Source: Serpula lacrymans var. lacrymans S7.9 (taxonomy: Eukaryota > Basidiomycota > Agaricomycetes > Boletales > Serpulaceae). Taken from it: a DNA stretch of 64,000 nt. Shown here piece after piece: positions 1 through 10,880 of this stretch; the first letter of the stretch is position 1, and every line of letters begins with the position of its first letter. A program made the translations under genes and the position numbers. The DNA is taken from positions 744,001 to 808,000 of the forward strand of contig NW_006763301.1 in NCBI RefSeq assembly GCF_000218685.1. The letters are read 5' to 3'. Below the pieces are notes generated by a model, which was given only the letters and a program-made list of their open reading frames with translations, was not told the DNA's origin and searched no databases.

Positions 1-3000
1 GGCAGAAATCACTGTTTTAGAAACGTCTCTGAAAGACAAAGACCAGGCAGCAGATCCTCCAGTTGAATCCAGGGTGAAGGAACCTAGCCCTGTGGAAGAT
101 GGTAACAATCGTCAAGTGCACCTATCTCCTCGCACGATGGATAAGTTCAACGCTATCCGAAAGAGTATGCAGCTTCATCAAGGGCTTCCGATCGCAGAAA
201 ATGGTGCTTTCCCCGATACAGATGTTGATGAGTCTCTTGATAGGCTGAATGAGCTAATGCTGTAAGCTGGTCTGCGCTATTTTCTTATGGAGCTCGCTTA
301 TCTGTTCGAATTAGGTCAATGGCTCAGAAAGAAAGTCAACATAAAGAAGTGGTGGACACTATGAATGATGAGCTGAGTCAAGTTCGACGAGCGTATGACG
401 AACTGACTACGCTGTCGAGAGATCAAGTAAGTGGAGTTTTGGATGTCGGCTACTGTTGCTCATGAATGAGCACTGCTCCCAGACACTGAATATGTCCACT
501 GAGATTGAGGGTCTTCGCTCGAAGCATGACGAGGTTTTAGTTCAGATGGAAGAAATACAGCAGCGTGAGACCAGACTGCTGGAATCTCTGAAACTAGCTC
601 AAGCGGATCACGCTACCGTTGTTGATGGCTTGCGTTCTGAACACGCAGAGGCTCTGCGAGTTAAGGCGGCCGAAGTTGATGTTCTTATCACACGCATTAA
701 AGAGGACCACGAAACATCTACCAACGCCCTTCGTGATGAACTTTCGGCAGCGTCCGCTGGGCTCGAAAAGGCTCACCAGGAGCATAAGGAGGCATTCGGT
801 GATCTCAAAGGGGACTACGAAAAGCAGATCCAGCGACACGTAGAAGAGGCTACTGAGATCCTTGAGCGCACAAAGAGCGAACACCAGGAGACTCTTAACC
901 GAGTTGGTGCGGAGCATGAAGACGCTTTGAAGAAAAAGGACGAGGAAGCTTCTGCAATACTTCAACACACCGAGGAGGAATATTATAATGCTCTTACCAA
1001 ACTTCGGATCGACCATACAGAGGCTCTGCAGAAGCAAGTTGCCGATTCAAACGCTACGTTGCAGCGCTTGCGTGAAGATCATGCGAGTGAGTTGCGAATG
1101 GCAGAAAAGGCTCGGGACTGTTCTCTCTCCGAATCCCAATCTTCTCGTGACGTTGCTTTGCAAGGACTTCAGGAAGAACACGCCGCTGCTATCTCCAGAA
1201 AAGAGGCTGCATTCGCTGAAGACATTGATAAACTAAAGACCGACCATGCCCGCGTTCTTGCCAGCAAGGAAGAGGACTATAGGTCAAGGCGAGAGCATCT
1301 CAAGTCTGAGCATGCTGCTTCGCTTGATCGTCTGAAGGAGGAGTCCGAGATGGAAGTTGAGAGGCATGCGCTGGCCCTGAAACGTATCGAAGAAGAATCT
1401 ATTGTCGCATCCTCCAAAGCACGTGAAGAACATGATGCAGCGATGCAGTCACTACATGCACAGCATGATTTGGCACTGAAGGCTGCTAATCATCTTCATC
1501 AAGAACAGATTGATCAATTGAAAGCTGGCCATGAAGCTCATCTCAGAGATGCGGAGATTAAAGCAGAAGAAGAACGGTCTTCGCTCCTGGAGTCTCATGT
1601 AGAAGAAGTTTCCAAGCTAAGGACGGAACACGCATCTGTTCTGGCTGAGGTTCAAGCGGCACTCCTTGCGGCTCAGGAGCAGCACCGCGAAGAATTAGAA
1701 GAGTTCCGACAGTCGACCGAACGTCACGGTACAGAGGAGCGTGAAAGACTGGGGACGACAATTGCTGAAATGGAGCAGATACATACCGAAGAGCGCAGCA
1801 CCTTGCTCAAGGATCGCGATCTGCTACGACAGGAACTGGAAACGTACAAGTCAGCTGCAGAGGCGGACAAAATCAAGAGCGAACATCTTCTGGCGGAAGA
1901 ACGAGAAATTTCAGCTTCCAATATTGCTGCGCTGGAACAGAAACATTCATTGGAGCTTGATTCCTTGCGTGAAGACCGAGTAGCACTGGTACAGAAACTT
2001 GAGTCTCACGAGACATCTCGGCAAGATCATTTGTCGGAGCTCGACACGTTACGGAAAGACCGGGAGACATTAGCACAGAAGCTCGAGTCCCATGAGACTT
2101 CAGTGCAGAACCACCTGATAGAGCTCGACACTCTGCGAAAAGACCGAGAAACGCTGGCCCAGAAGATCGAGTCTCATGAAGCTTCGCAGCAGACCCACTT
2201 ACTAGAGCTCGACGCCTTGCGCAAAGACCGAGAATCTCTCACTCAGCAGCTCGAGTCCCAAGGAGCCGTGCAGCAGAACCATCTACAGGAGCTCGATACC
2301 TTGCGTAAAGAGCAAGAAACGCTTACGCAGCAGCTAGAGTCTCATAAGACCCTTGAGCAACAGCACTTGGTAGAGCTTGAAGTTATTCGTAAAGATCGCG
2401 AGGTACTTACCCAGGAACTTGAATCTCACAAGTCTTCTGCAAAAGAGTCAATTGCAGCTCGACAAAACCAGGAGCAAATGCTGGATGAAAAGAACATCGC
2501 CATAGGCAGTATGGAGAGAGAGTTGATAAGCGTTCGTGCGGAGAAGGAAGAACTCCAAGCTGCAAATGCCTCACTCAGGGCTGAGCTGGACAAGACCTCT
2601 TCCGAACAGTCTAAACTTATCCAAGAAGCCTCAAAGCGTGAATCGCTTGTAGACGAACTCGAAAAACATCGTTCCATCCTGGCTGAAATGCAGGAGAACT
2701 TGCAGCGAGTCAAGGATGAAAAGGATTCTCTCCAAGCTGAAAAGACGAAGCAGGAGACTTTCTTACGTGACTTGCAGGCTCAGGTGTCTCGCAACTCAGT
2801 CGTTCAAGATAACCAGGTTTCAAGGCCTGACCGCTCTACATCATTTGCTCGAGGAAATACTATGGCGACAAGCAAACTGCCCCCACCCACACCCCCTCCT
2901 TCCATTCCTCCTCCACCAGCCCCCAAAGCAGCCGCACCTTCGAACGCGGAGTCTCAATTTAGTATATCCACTCAGTCTTCAATACTCATGTCGTCTACCT

Positions 3001-3561
3001 CATCCAAGGACTCGCAGCTCGAGTCTCCTGCTACTTCTATCTGCTCGCCAAATGGTCAAGGTGGGACAACTGCTGAAGCCAAGGCTATAGCAGCGAGGAT
3101 CGAAGAACAAGCGAAACACCTCAGCGAGCAAGAGGTCATGATAAAAACGCTCAATAAACAATTGACACATTGTGAGAGCGACCTACAGGCTCACATGGAT
3201 TTAGTCAGTACATTGGAGACGTCACTGGGTGACTCTGAGAAAAATCGTATGTGTGTAATCTCGTGACATGGAGTGCGTGCTGACGGCTATTTTTGCTTAA
3301 CTAGTTCGCAAAGCACGTATGCAGGCAACGGAGCTTGCGCGGGAAAGAGATTCACTCAGCAACACCATTGACGGTCTTCGGGGTGAGCTCCAGGAAGCGA
3401 AGCGAGAAGTTGTCACAGTTCGAAGATCTATTGCTGAAGAAAAACAATCTCTTGAATCGCGCCTCGACGAGGAACGGAGAGCGAAGGAGCGCGCACGTGC
3501 GCAACTCGACACCCGAATGGAGGAACTACAAAAACGGAAATCGAAGTTCGCGTGCCTCTGA
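1..3561 (+). CDS. Long coiled-coil protein, 3' part (5' end outside window)
   Basis: The reading frame is open from base 1, so the gene starts upstream. Exons read approximately 1-264, 317-426, 471 or 483-3247 and 3305-3561, with GT-AG introns; the stop is TGA at 3559-3561. The protein is almost entirely heptad-type coiled coil, rich in Glu, Lys, Leu and in recurrent EH/DH pairs. It includes a six-copy 28-residue repeat (1944-2447), then a proline-rich linker (PPPTPPPSIPPPP near 2880-2925), a Ser/Thr-rich stretch, and a final coiled coil ending in KRKSKFACL. No catalytic domain lies in the window. From memory of fungal proteins with such tails it could be the stalk and tail of a kinesin-like motor, but a golgin or other tether is equally compatible. 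Coding status is secure; function is not. Confidence 0.85.
1944..2447 (+). repeat. Six tandem 84-bp (28-residue) coiled-coil repeats
   Basis: Six in-frame units start at His codons at 1944, 2028, 2112, 2196, 2280 and 2364, so the period is exactly 84 nt, or 28 residues (four heptads). Each unit follows the pattern HL.ELDTLRKDRETL.Q.LES. Synonymous and conservative changes separate the copies, which points to old internal duplication under selection for coiled-coil phase. Confidence 0.9.
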
Positions 3562-4336
3562 CGTTCTCATTTACGCAAGCCTTTACCCCACACAGATACA
3601 TCATCGTCCCACCTTCCGCACTTTATCCACTCGCATCCTTTATCGGCTGAATACATGCCTTTCTTGATTCACGTCATTTTTGTGGTACTGCTCTTTTTAT
3701 CAGTATGTCTTGAATCCCGCTGGAGAGGTGACATAGATATTCGATGATACCCTCCCACCCTCACTCTCCTTAGTTTATTATATAGTATCTCGCCTTTTTG
3801 GTATGTTTTATATCTCGTAGTGGATACAGGTCACATATGCATGTTTACAACCTAATGCAATACATATTCGGATCATAGCCAGGACGCTACTGCCTCGTGC
3901 GCACCACCATTGACGCCGCTGAGTAAATGATTGGATGGTCGCCGTTCGGAAGAGCTTCTTGGCCGGGGCCGATGACACTTACCCTGAGGCCCTCCGTGCC
4001 ATTGGCGGTAAATTTTCAGCGCTAAGAGAATCAAATTCCCTCGCTTGGAGCCCGAGATGCATTGGCAGCCTCGTATTGGCCAGACATAACCGTATACAAA
4101 TGTGGCCCTGTCTATGAGACGGGGCAGGGAAGGTACACCGGAACTAAAGCCAGGCTAAGGAATTCGCGTGTAACTGGCGCTAATATTTTATTTATATGTT
4201 CCCCGCATTTCTCAGATTTACGTAACCGATATGCATCGGTCCGGGCGTTATGGCAAGCCTAGGCGTCCGCTGTGGACTTTAAATTTCTTTCTCAACCTTT
4301 TCTCCCTCTTCTACCACTCCCATCATCCTCACCACC
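3562..4336. other. Intergenic stretch, 775 bp
   Basis: No convincing gene is seen. It holds the 3' flank of the coiled-coil gene and the upstream region of the dehydrogenase. A TTTAAAT motif near 4277, followed by a pyrimidine-rich tract up to the ATG at 4337, is a plausible core promoter. Confidence 0.5.
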
Positions 4337-5949
4337 ATGAGCTTTTTCACTCGCGCTCTGCCCATCGGGTCTCGTTCTCTATCTATCGCACGTCCATCCT
4401 TAATTCAAGCGAGATTCGAGAGCACAGCTGCAGTGAAACGCCAACCAAGAGTCTTGCCTTCGTTCTCTCTCGACGGAAAGGTAAAATTTTCGTTGATCGT
4501 GGAATAAACTGTATGCTGACGCGTTTTCATGCAGGTCTGCCTCGTTACTGGTGCTGCTCGTGGTCTAGGCAATGAGTTCTGCCGTGCATTCATCCAATCG
4601 TTCGTCTCACCTCTCATCTCACATGAACGGCTTATCTGACTGGAGTATACTAATCATAGAGGATGTTCATCATTGGCCATCCTGGACCTGAAGGAAAGTG
4701 AAGCTCAAGTTGCGGCCGCGGAGCTGGTGGCAGCCGCGTGCGGTCAGTCACTTCCTTCCGCAAGGTCACAACGCGTTACTGAAGATCACCCCAAGTTAAC
4801 AGCGACTTGAAGCCAGAAGACCTTAATGTCATTGGCCTAGGATGTGATGTTTCTTCGGAACTCTCTGTACAGAAAGCCTTTGAATCAGTTATGGACAATT
4901 TCGGGAGGATTGATTCTGTTGTTGCCTCTGCTGGTGCGCCCATTAGGTATTGCGTATATGCTGCGTCACGAGCTCATCTCTCCCTTGTTGCGCAGGTATC
5001 GTGGAGAACTATTCCGCTTTCGAGTAAGAACATCTGATGAGTGATTCTTGACGCTCCACTCACAACGTGTCGCTTAGTTACCCCTTCGACCGGATAAAGC
5101 GTTTGTATGACATCAATGTCCACGGAGCATTTTTTACTGCTCGGGAAGCAGCACGGAACATGATACCCCAAGGCGGTGGAAGCATCACGCTTGTCTCCAG
5201 TATGAGTGCTAGTGTGCGTTGTTACTGTTTTAGCTGTGGAGTAATGAAACTGATGAACTGCCTAATGTTGACAGGTAGTGAATATTCCCCAGGTTCGTGT
5301 AACGCTAATTAAAGGTGGGGGAAATCAAGCTGACACTTGATCCGTTCTCGGAAATAGCCGCAAACCCCCTACAATGCTTCCAAGGCCGGTATGTATATAT
5401 ATTTGAACCTGTTGCCTTTTACATCTCGTTCTTAATCGAATACCTGAAATGTAGCTGTTCGACACATGGCATCTAGTCTTGGTGTGGAGTGGGCCAAAAA
5501 GGGTGTTCGTGTGAACACATTGAGGTGTGTGTTTTCTGTTAGCGCTACGAATATATCGTTGATAATGACACGTGTTATCTAGTCCCGGTTACATGTTAAC
5601 CAAGCTTACCAAAACTATTTTGGCGCATGACCAAGATCTCAAGGCGAGTCATGCGCCCTTCTGTTCATCTTGGCTCGTGCTGATTACATTCGAACAGAAA
5701 ACATGGGAGAGTTTGACTCCAATGGGCAAGGTATGGATCACCGTAGCTGTGTTTAGTGTCATGATCCTAACTTGTCGCTTTACAGATGGGTGAACCCGAG
5801 GACTTGGCTGTGAGTACAGCGTTATGACTAATTGTTATTATTTGTTCACAGTATTGGTACAGGGCGCCATTGTTTTCTTGGCCAGTGATGCTTCTCGGTT
5901 CATGACTGGTGCAGAAATACGTGTGGATGGGGGCTACTGCGTGATCTAA
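4337..5949 (+). CDS. Short-chain dehydrogenase/reductase (SDR family)
   Basis: Spliced exons give a classical SDR. An N-terminal, Arg/Ser-rich leader of about 45 residues could be a mitochondrial presequence. It is followed by the nucleotide-binding motif VTGAARGLG, the CDVSSE acidic region, the ASAG motif, the SS...YNASK active site (Ser, Tyr, Lys all present) and the C-terminal [20 protein letters not shown]. The best fit is a sorbose/xylulose or mannitol dehydrogenase-like reductase using NAD(P)H; the substrate is inferred only from family resemblance. The gene has many small exons, including an 18-nt exon at 5275-5292. One intron (5644-5697) has a GC donor, GCGAGT, needed to keep the frame DLK|KTWE. 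The start is the first ATG after a pyrimidine-rich leader, and the stop is TAA at 5947-5949. Confidence 0.9.
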
Positions 5950-6256
5950 TGGGATCTATATGGCTGGATTTTTTATCTACAAATTACTAGAATATAGAGA
6001 TAACTTAGGGTGAGGGTACTATGTTGACAAGGTCCGTCGCCGTATTTGAGGATTTGTTTCTCGTTTGTAAATTGTTTCTGCTGTAGATTTATTTAGGGGA
6101 CCCTGTTGTTGTTTTTAGGGTTTAACTTGTGCATGTTATTATTATCTTGCTTTCCTCTGCATCTATTGTGTTCGTATTCGCTCCAAGGAGTCTTCTACGC
6201 TATTCCAGCATTGCCGCAAGGGCTTGAATATAAATGTGGGACAGTGGGGATGACAT
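5950..6256. other. Intergenic stretch upstream of the transposon
   Basis: This is the 3' flank of the dehydrogenase, T-rich with no open frame of note. It ends at the target duplication of the transposon. Confidence 0.5.
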
Positions 6257-6264
6257 GGCGCGGC
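6257..6264 (+). repeat. Target-site duplication, left copy
   Basis: The 8-bp sequence GGCGCGGC lies directly before the left terminal inverted repeat and is repeated exactly at 7202-7209. With the preceding T it could be read as a 9-bp duplication, because position 7201 is also T. Confidence 0.85.
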
Positions 6265-6296
6265 AGGACCCCGGATAGTTCCTAGGGAACCCAGAT
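6265..6296 (+). repeat. Left terminal inverted repeat
   Basis: A 32-bp repeat pairs with 7170-7201. The single mismatch lies in the GGATAGTTCC / GGATAGTCCC segment. Confidence 0.9.
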
Positions 6297-6990
6297 TGCC
6301 AGAATGTTGGTGGTGTCCAGACAATTTTCAAACCTTGCAAGTGTAAATCTGTCTGGACCAGACTCTGGGTTCAGCAGGTTTGCTTGAAGTCCAGAAATTT
6401 GTCCGGATGCACGATCTGGGTTCAAAAAAATCTCATAAAAATTGCTTTTGAACATGTAAAAAAAAGCTGTTGCGAGCATTTATTTGTATAGTAAAACCCT
6501 AATTATCATTGTCGACCACTTCTGGCTGACTAGCATCTCCTTTGCCCTTGTTTGCTTCTGTGATCTGTGCCCCAGCCGTCCTAAGAGTTTGATATGAGGC
6601 CAAATTGCAGTTGGAATCTTTCGTGGTGGAGCGGAAAGAACAGTCAGGAAAGCTGTTGATGGAAGGAGTAAGAATTGGTGGCATTGGAAAGCGGCAGTGG
6701 CATCAGGGATAGAGTAGAATTGCTCGCGAAAATGCCGTTGGAAAATCTGAGCAGCCAGCCACATAAGAAATGGCAGAGATGGCATCAACAGATTCAACGC
6801 TGGTGACTGCACTGTGCTTTCCATTTTTCCCGCCGCCCTTTCCCTTTGTATATATAGTAATCACTTTTCAAAAGAAAACATCAGCTAGATCTGTAGGACG
6901 TGATTTAACAGCTCACTTCTGAATCATATAACCTCCATCACTCATATATTGATTAGATGAGGCTGATTTGATTCTGGTTCAATGTAAACT

Positions 6991-7070
6991 CCATTCCACC
7001 GAATCGAACCCATGTTATTGGGATGAAAACATACGTTGTAAATAGACTATAACCATTACACCATTGATAC
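6991..7070 (-). pseudogene. tRNA-like relic (SINE-head type) inside the transposon
   Basis: On the minus strand, a box-A-like TGGTGTAATGGTTA is followed, at roughly tRNA distance, by a TTTACAA segment resembling a Val (UAC) anticodon loop. Then comes a box-B-like GGGTTCGATTCGG. Anticodon, T and acceptor stems do not pair well, so this is not a working tRNA. It looks like a decayed tRNA gene or the head of a tRNA-derived SINE captured by the element. Confidence 0.45.
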
Positions 7071-7169
7071 GATACTTGTCCCTTGCCTCGAAATGGCCAA
7101 GTCTCAGCCCATGTCTGGACTGAAATCTGGGTGAATTGGCCTTCAGAATTGTTTGGTGTCCGGATGTGC

Positions 7170-7201
7170 ATCTGGGTTCCCTAGGGACTATCCGGGGTCC
7201 T
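7170..7201 (-). repeat. Right terminal inverted repeat
   Basis: This is the inverted partner of 6265-6296, ending in CCGGGGTCCT immediately before the second target duplication. Confidence 0.9.
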
Positions 7202-7209
7202 GGCGCGGC
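7202..7209 (+). repeat. Target-site duplication, right copy
   Basis: Exact second copy of GGCGCGGC. The sequence just beyond (7221-7240) contains GGGTTCGATCCCC, which resembles a tRNA T-arm, but no matching acceptor or D-arm could be found. Confidence 0.85.
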
Positions 7210-7377
7210 GTATTGTGCTTCTGGGTTCGATCCCCGCGGTCTCCAGCAAATCGTTATATATTCCGATTACATCAGCCGCCGGCTCTGTGCTCCACTCCCC
7301 ACACGTCATAGCCTGTATACTTTATAGACTGCCGCTGTAACTGGTCAATCTAGCTAATCCCCCTTGTTCGCGGAGCG

Positions 7378-8704
7378 ATGTCGCTGGGTCAATTATCCTC
7401 TGCAGCGGGGCCATCGTATCAGAGGTCCCAGCCCGCATTTGATTTTACAAAGCGAAAACGCTGGGCCGACATATTAATTAATGAGCTCTCAGAGGCTATC
7501 ATACTCGTCTTATCTTCCTCTCGTGTCATTCTTTTTTGCGGAACAGGTGTCACAGAACTGCTAGGTTGGCGCGACATCGAGCTCATTGACCATGACCTCG
7601 CCGACTTTATTCACGGCGAGTACATTTCTCTTCGTCATCGCTATCATATAGTTGACCCCGATCACTTATAGCTGATGATCAGCACGCGTTTCGAAATAAC
7701 TTTGACGAGTCGCTGCGTATGAGAAGTGAACTCACGTGTTATGTTCGACTCAAGTGCAAAAATCATCTACCCCAAAATTCAGATTATCGCCCGCCACCGA
7801 AAGAAGTGCTCTTTGAGCTGCAAGGGTACCCTCATTATGTCGACGATGAGGTGGACTGTCGCTGCTTCTTTGCTGTAGCAAAGCCTTACCCCAGTCGCAA
7901 CACCGCCATGTAAGCCCCGAGCCGGCTAACGCATATCTTGTTTGGTTACTAGGTTACTAATGTGGTCACAAGGCTAAACACGTTTCTCGAGCTCAAGATT
8001 GAGAACGAGCGCTTACAGCAGCGTCTGGCTGAATTACGCATACGCGTTCCGTCTGGTTCCTCGTCCATTGTTCCCTCAAACTCGAATTCGGCGAGCGTAT
8101 ACGGCATGAACTCGATGCCTACCACAGAATCGATGACAATAGTAAATTCGATCCCTTCAACCTCCCAGCACCCGGATCCGAACACATCCTACTATCCTAT
8201 CCATCGTAATATGTCTTCATACGAAAATATAAAGCCTCACAGTCTTGGAGATACCTTCGAGCCGATGAACGCTCTTGCATACACTGGTTATTTTACGCCT
8301 GCGGTCCTTCCTTCCTCGGTTGACGAGGAGACTTCTGAGGAAGGCTTGAAGAGAAAAAAGGTGCGTAACGGCAATCTCCTTCAGAAGACATCATTTTTAC
8401 TTCGCCGCATCGATGAAACGGCTTTAGTTCAAAAAAGTACATTCATCAGACCAATATGTCTGTGTGACATGTGGACGGACGGATTCTCCAGAATGGCGTA
8501 AGGTACAGTTGTTCATCATTGCCATGCGTCGCCTATATTTTTACGACCAAACACCATTTTTTTTAGGGTCCACAAGGCCCGAAGACGCTCTGTAACGCGT
8601 GCGGCTTGCGCTGGGCGAAGCAGATGCGTAAAGATGATACGAACGAGAGTGGTAGTAATGGCGAAGGCTCTCAAAAACCGGGACAATCTTCTGGGGCAGT
8701 TTAA
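7378..8704 (+). CDS. wc-2: White-collar-2-type PAS/GATA transcription factor
   Basis: Exon 1 encodes the start of a PAS domain ([14 protein letters not shown]), which continues after the first intron as [15 protein letters not shown]. After a linker with a leucine-rich helix ([15 protein letters not shown]) and a Ser-rich region comes the fungal GATA finger, [20 protein letters not shown] followed by [12 protein letters not shown], split by an intron as in other fungi. WC-2 partners the flavin photoreceptor WC-1 to activate light-responsive genes in the nucleus. The first intron (7616-7671) needs a GC donor (GCGAGT) to give DFIH|A|DDQ; the GT donor nearby gives a stop. The start ATG at 7378 lies 177 bp past the transposon. 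The stop is TAA at 8702-8704. Confidence 0.93.
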
Positions 8705-9255
8705 ATCGGGACACTATCTGGGCAAATCAGCGATGCGTTAGCGCTAGAGGCATCGTACATAAAGACTTATCAAACTCGGCGAGCTCGGTGGGACTAAATT
8801 TCCAATTTTTTATATTTTCTATTGCGTTGGTTGCACATGATGGACTAACCTACAATTTGCTATCCTGCACGCTGCTAGTAACACACAAGCTCTGCATACA
8901 CGGACTAGAGCACTATATGTATTACCTATTATTTCTTGGGGTTAGAGTTACGCCACTCTACTGACTATGGATGTGAATTTGCGTGGATACATTTGCTTGG
9001 GTAGATAAGCTTGAGTTCTGTCAGTAGTTCGAGATAATAACAGTGGTCCTATAGTGCAAATGAGAAGATTTCGAGTCCGCGATGCTGATAGGGCAGCTCC
9101 CGGCAGTTTCCCGGCCCGCAGCCAATATGGGAACAAACCGGAAGGGCTCATTTCTCTAAACATAACCATAACCACGACCATTACCACTTTGCATTGCAGT
9201 AGTAGACTGTCCGTCCTCTGCAACGAATAACTACTCAAGCAGTAAATCTGAAATA
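8705..9255. other. Intergenic stretch between wc-2 and ARPC1, 551 bp
   Basis: No gene is supported. It contains the 3' flank of wc-2 and the promoter of ARPC1. A minus-strand frame at 8948-9280 overlaps the ARPC1 start and has no recognisable domain. Confidence 0.5.
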
Positions 9256-10782
9256 ATGTCTGCCCCAGAAGTTTATTCAATCGCTAAATCGCCCATTTCC
9301 TGCCATTCCTTCAATGCGGACCGCAGTCGTGAGTGGCATCGCATTTTATCTCGCAGGAATTCCTCACTTATCATTGGCAATCACCTTGAAAAGAGGTCGC
9401 TGTGAGTCTGAACGATAACGATGTACAAATATATGATCGCCGTGGCAAGGAATGGCAGGTGACGGAGACACTCTCCGAGGTGTGTGTTTCCGCAAGTAAG
9501 ATGTACCACAGGACCTGAATTCGGAATGTTCTATCTATTCTAGCACGATAAAACTATCACTTCCATCGATTGGGCTCCGAACTCGAACCGTATCGTTACA
9601 GCATCGCAAGATCGCAATGCATATGTGTGGCAGCAGAGCCCAGATCCTCAAACCGGTAAAATGGTCTGGAAGCCGACCTTGGTGCTGTTGCGGATTAACA
9701 GGGCTGCTACGTTCGTCCGTTGGAGTCCGAACGAAGATAAGTTTGCTGTTGCCAGTGGTGCTCGGTAAGCTATTGTTTCTTAGTTTTGAGCGCATATATG
9801 CCTGTCCATTATCGATGTGCAAGGCGGGCTTGATGACCAAGGTTATATTCCTTTCATTAGGGCGATTGCAGTCTGCTCTTTTGATTCCGAGAATAACTGG
9901 TGGGTTGCTAGGCTCTTGAAGAAGCCCATCAGGTCGACTGTACTCTCGGTCGACTGGCACCCCAACAATGTACTACTGGCTGCTGGCAGTGCAGACATGA
10001 AAGCTCGCGTCTTCTCTGCTTACATCAAAGACGTCGACAAAAGGTTTGTCACAGGATTGCTATGATAGGTATTGATATAGACTGATCTGAAATTATCAGG
10101 CCAGCTGCGTCTGTTTGGGGTGAAAAGCTGCCTTTCAACACCATCTGCGGTGAATATAGCAGCCCTGCTGGTGGATGGGTGCACGCAGTTGGCTTCTCTC
10201 CTTCTGGCGACGTTCTTGCTTTTGCTGGTACGCATATATATTCATAATTGGTGGATAAGTGTGTTCTCATTGTCAAGTTTCTTAGGCCACGATAGCTCTA
10301 TCACGGTCGTATATCCCAGTGGTCCTGCCGTCTACTGCATCAGGATCAACACCCTCCCGTATGTGACCCTTACATGGACAGCGGAAGACATGATAGTTGC
10401 CGCAGGTCACGATTGTCAACCTATTGTGTTCTCCGGCTCCGAGGGTGGCTGGGCAGCCGTAGGGAGCCTCGATGACACGACGACAGGTGGTGCCAAGGCA
10501 GGCACTGCGCGTTCAGGACCTGTGGGGCGCTTGAACAGTGCAGCATTCAATACGTTTAGAAATGCCGACTCGCGTGGACACAATGCGGACACAGCGGGGG
10601 ACACGGAACTTCTGACTGTGCATCAGAACACGATCACAAGCGTGAGGCCGTACGAATACAGTTCTGACGGGTCTGTGGCTCGCGTGAGCACGTCTGGTGT
10701 CGACGGGAAACTTGTTGTGTGGAATGTTAGCGCTGTCAGTACAGGTGGGCTTGCTGGACGTCTTGGGGGAATGCGTATCTGA
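9256..10782 (+). CDS. ARPC1: Arp2/3 complex subunit 1 (ARPC1, p41, WD40)
   Basis: The spliced product starts [19 protein letters not shown] and carries the WD40 repeats of the p40/p41 subunit: [77 protein letters not shown] and a C-terminal [11 protein letters not shown]. The family-specific insert between the last blades is present ([20 protein letters not shown]). The protein is part of the seven-subunit complex that nucleates branched actin at endocytic sites. There are at least five introns; the ATG at 9256 is the first in frame. The stop is TGA at 10780-10782. It converges on DAD3, whose stop is only 98 bp away. Confidence 0.95.
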
Positions 10783-10880
10783 GAAAGAAGTCTGAGGGAT
10801 GCCTTCGATATGTAAAGATACAGTGGTATATGTGTAATAATACTAGTACTAGTATAACATGCTGTCTCCTATACAGACTG

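Larger units (their letters stand above)
6265..7201. mobile_element. Non-autonomous DNA transposon with terminal inverted repeats (937 bp)
   Basis: The left end (6265-6296, starting AGGACCCCGGATAG) and the right end (7170-7201) are inverted copies matching at 31 of 32 positions. They are flanked by the perfect 8-bp duplication GGCGCGGC. Sub-terminal motifs echo the ends: GTCCGGATGCACGATCTGG near 6400 resembles the right-end GTCCGGATGTGCATCTGG, and several TCTGG/CCAGA words recur. No transposase frame is present; a 114-codon frame on the minus strand (6480-6824) has no recognisable domain. An 8-bp duplication fits hAT or Zisupton/KDZ-type elements, while a 9-bp reading would fit Mutator-like elements. 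The element is probably mobilised in trans. Confidence 0.88.

Noticed and set aside
594..1037. 147-codon minus-strand frame inside the coiled-coil gene
   Set aside because: Shadow of the long plus-strand coding exon; its composition mirrors the codon pattern of the sense frame.
7221..7240. tRNA T-arm-like sequence GGGTTCGATCCCC beside the transposon
   Set aside because: No matching acceptor 5' strand, D-arm or anticodon arm was found upstream, even after mentally removing the transposon.
9060..9090. Minus-strand GCGGACTCGAAATC resembling a tRNA-Ser anticodon arm
   Set aside because: Flanking D- and T-arm sequence does not pair; treated as chance.
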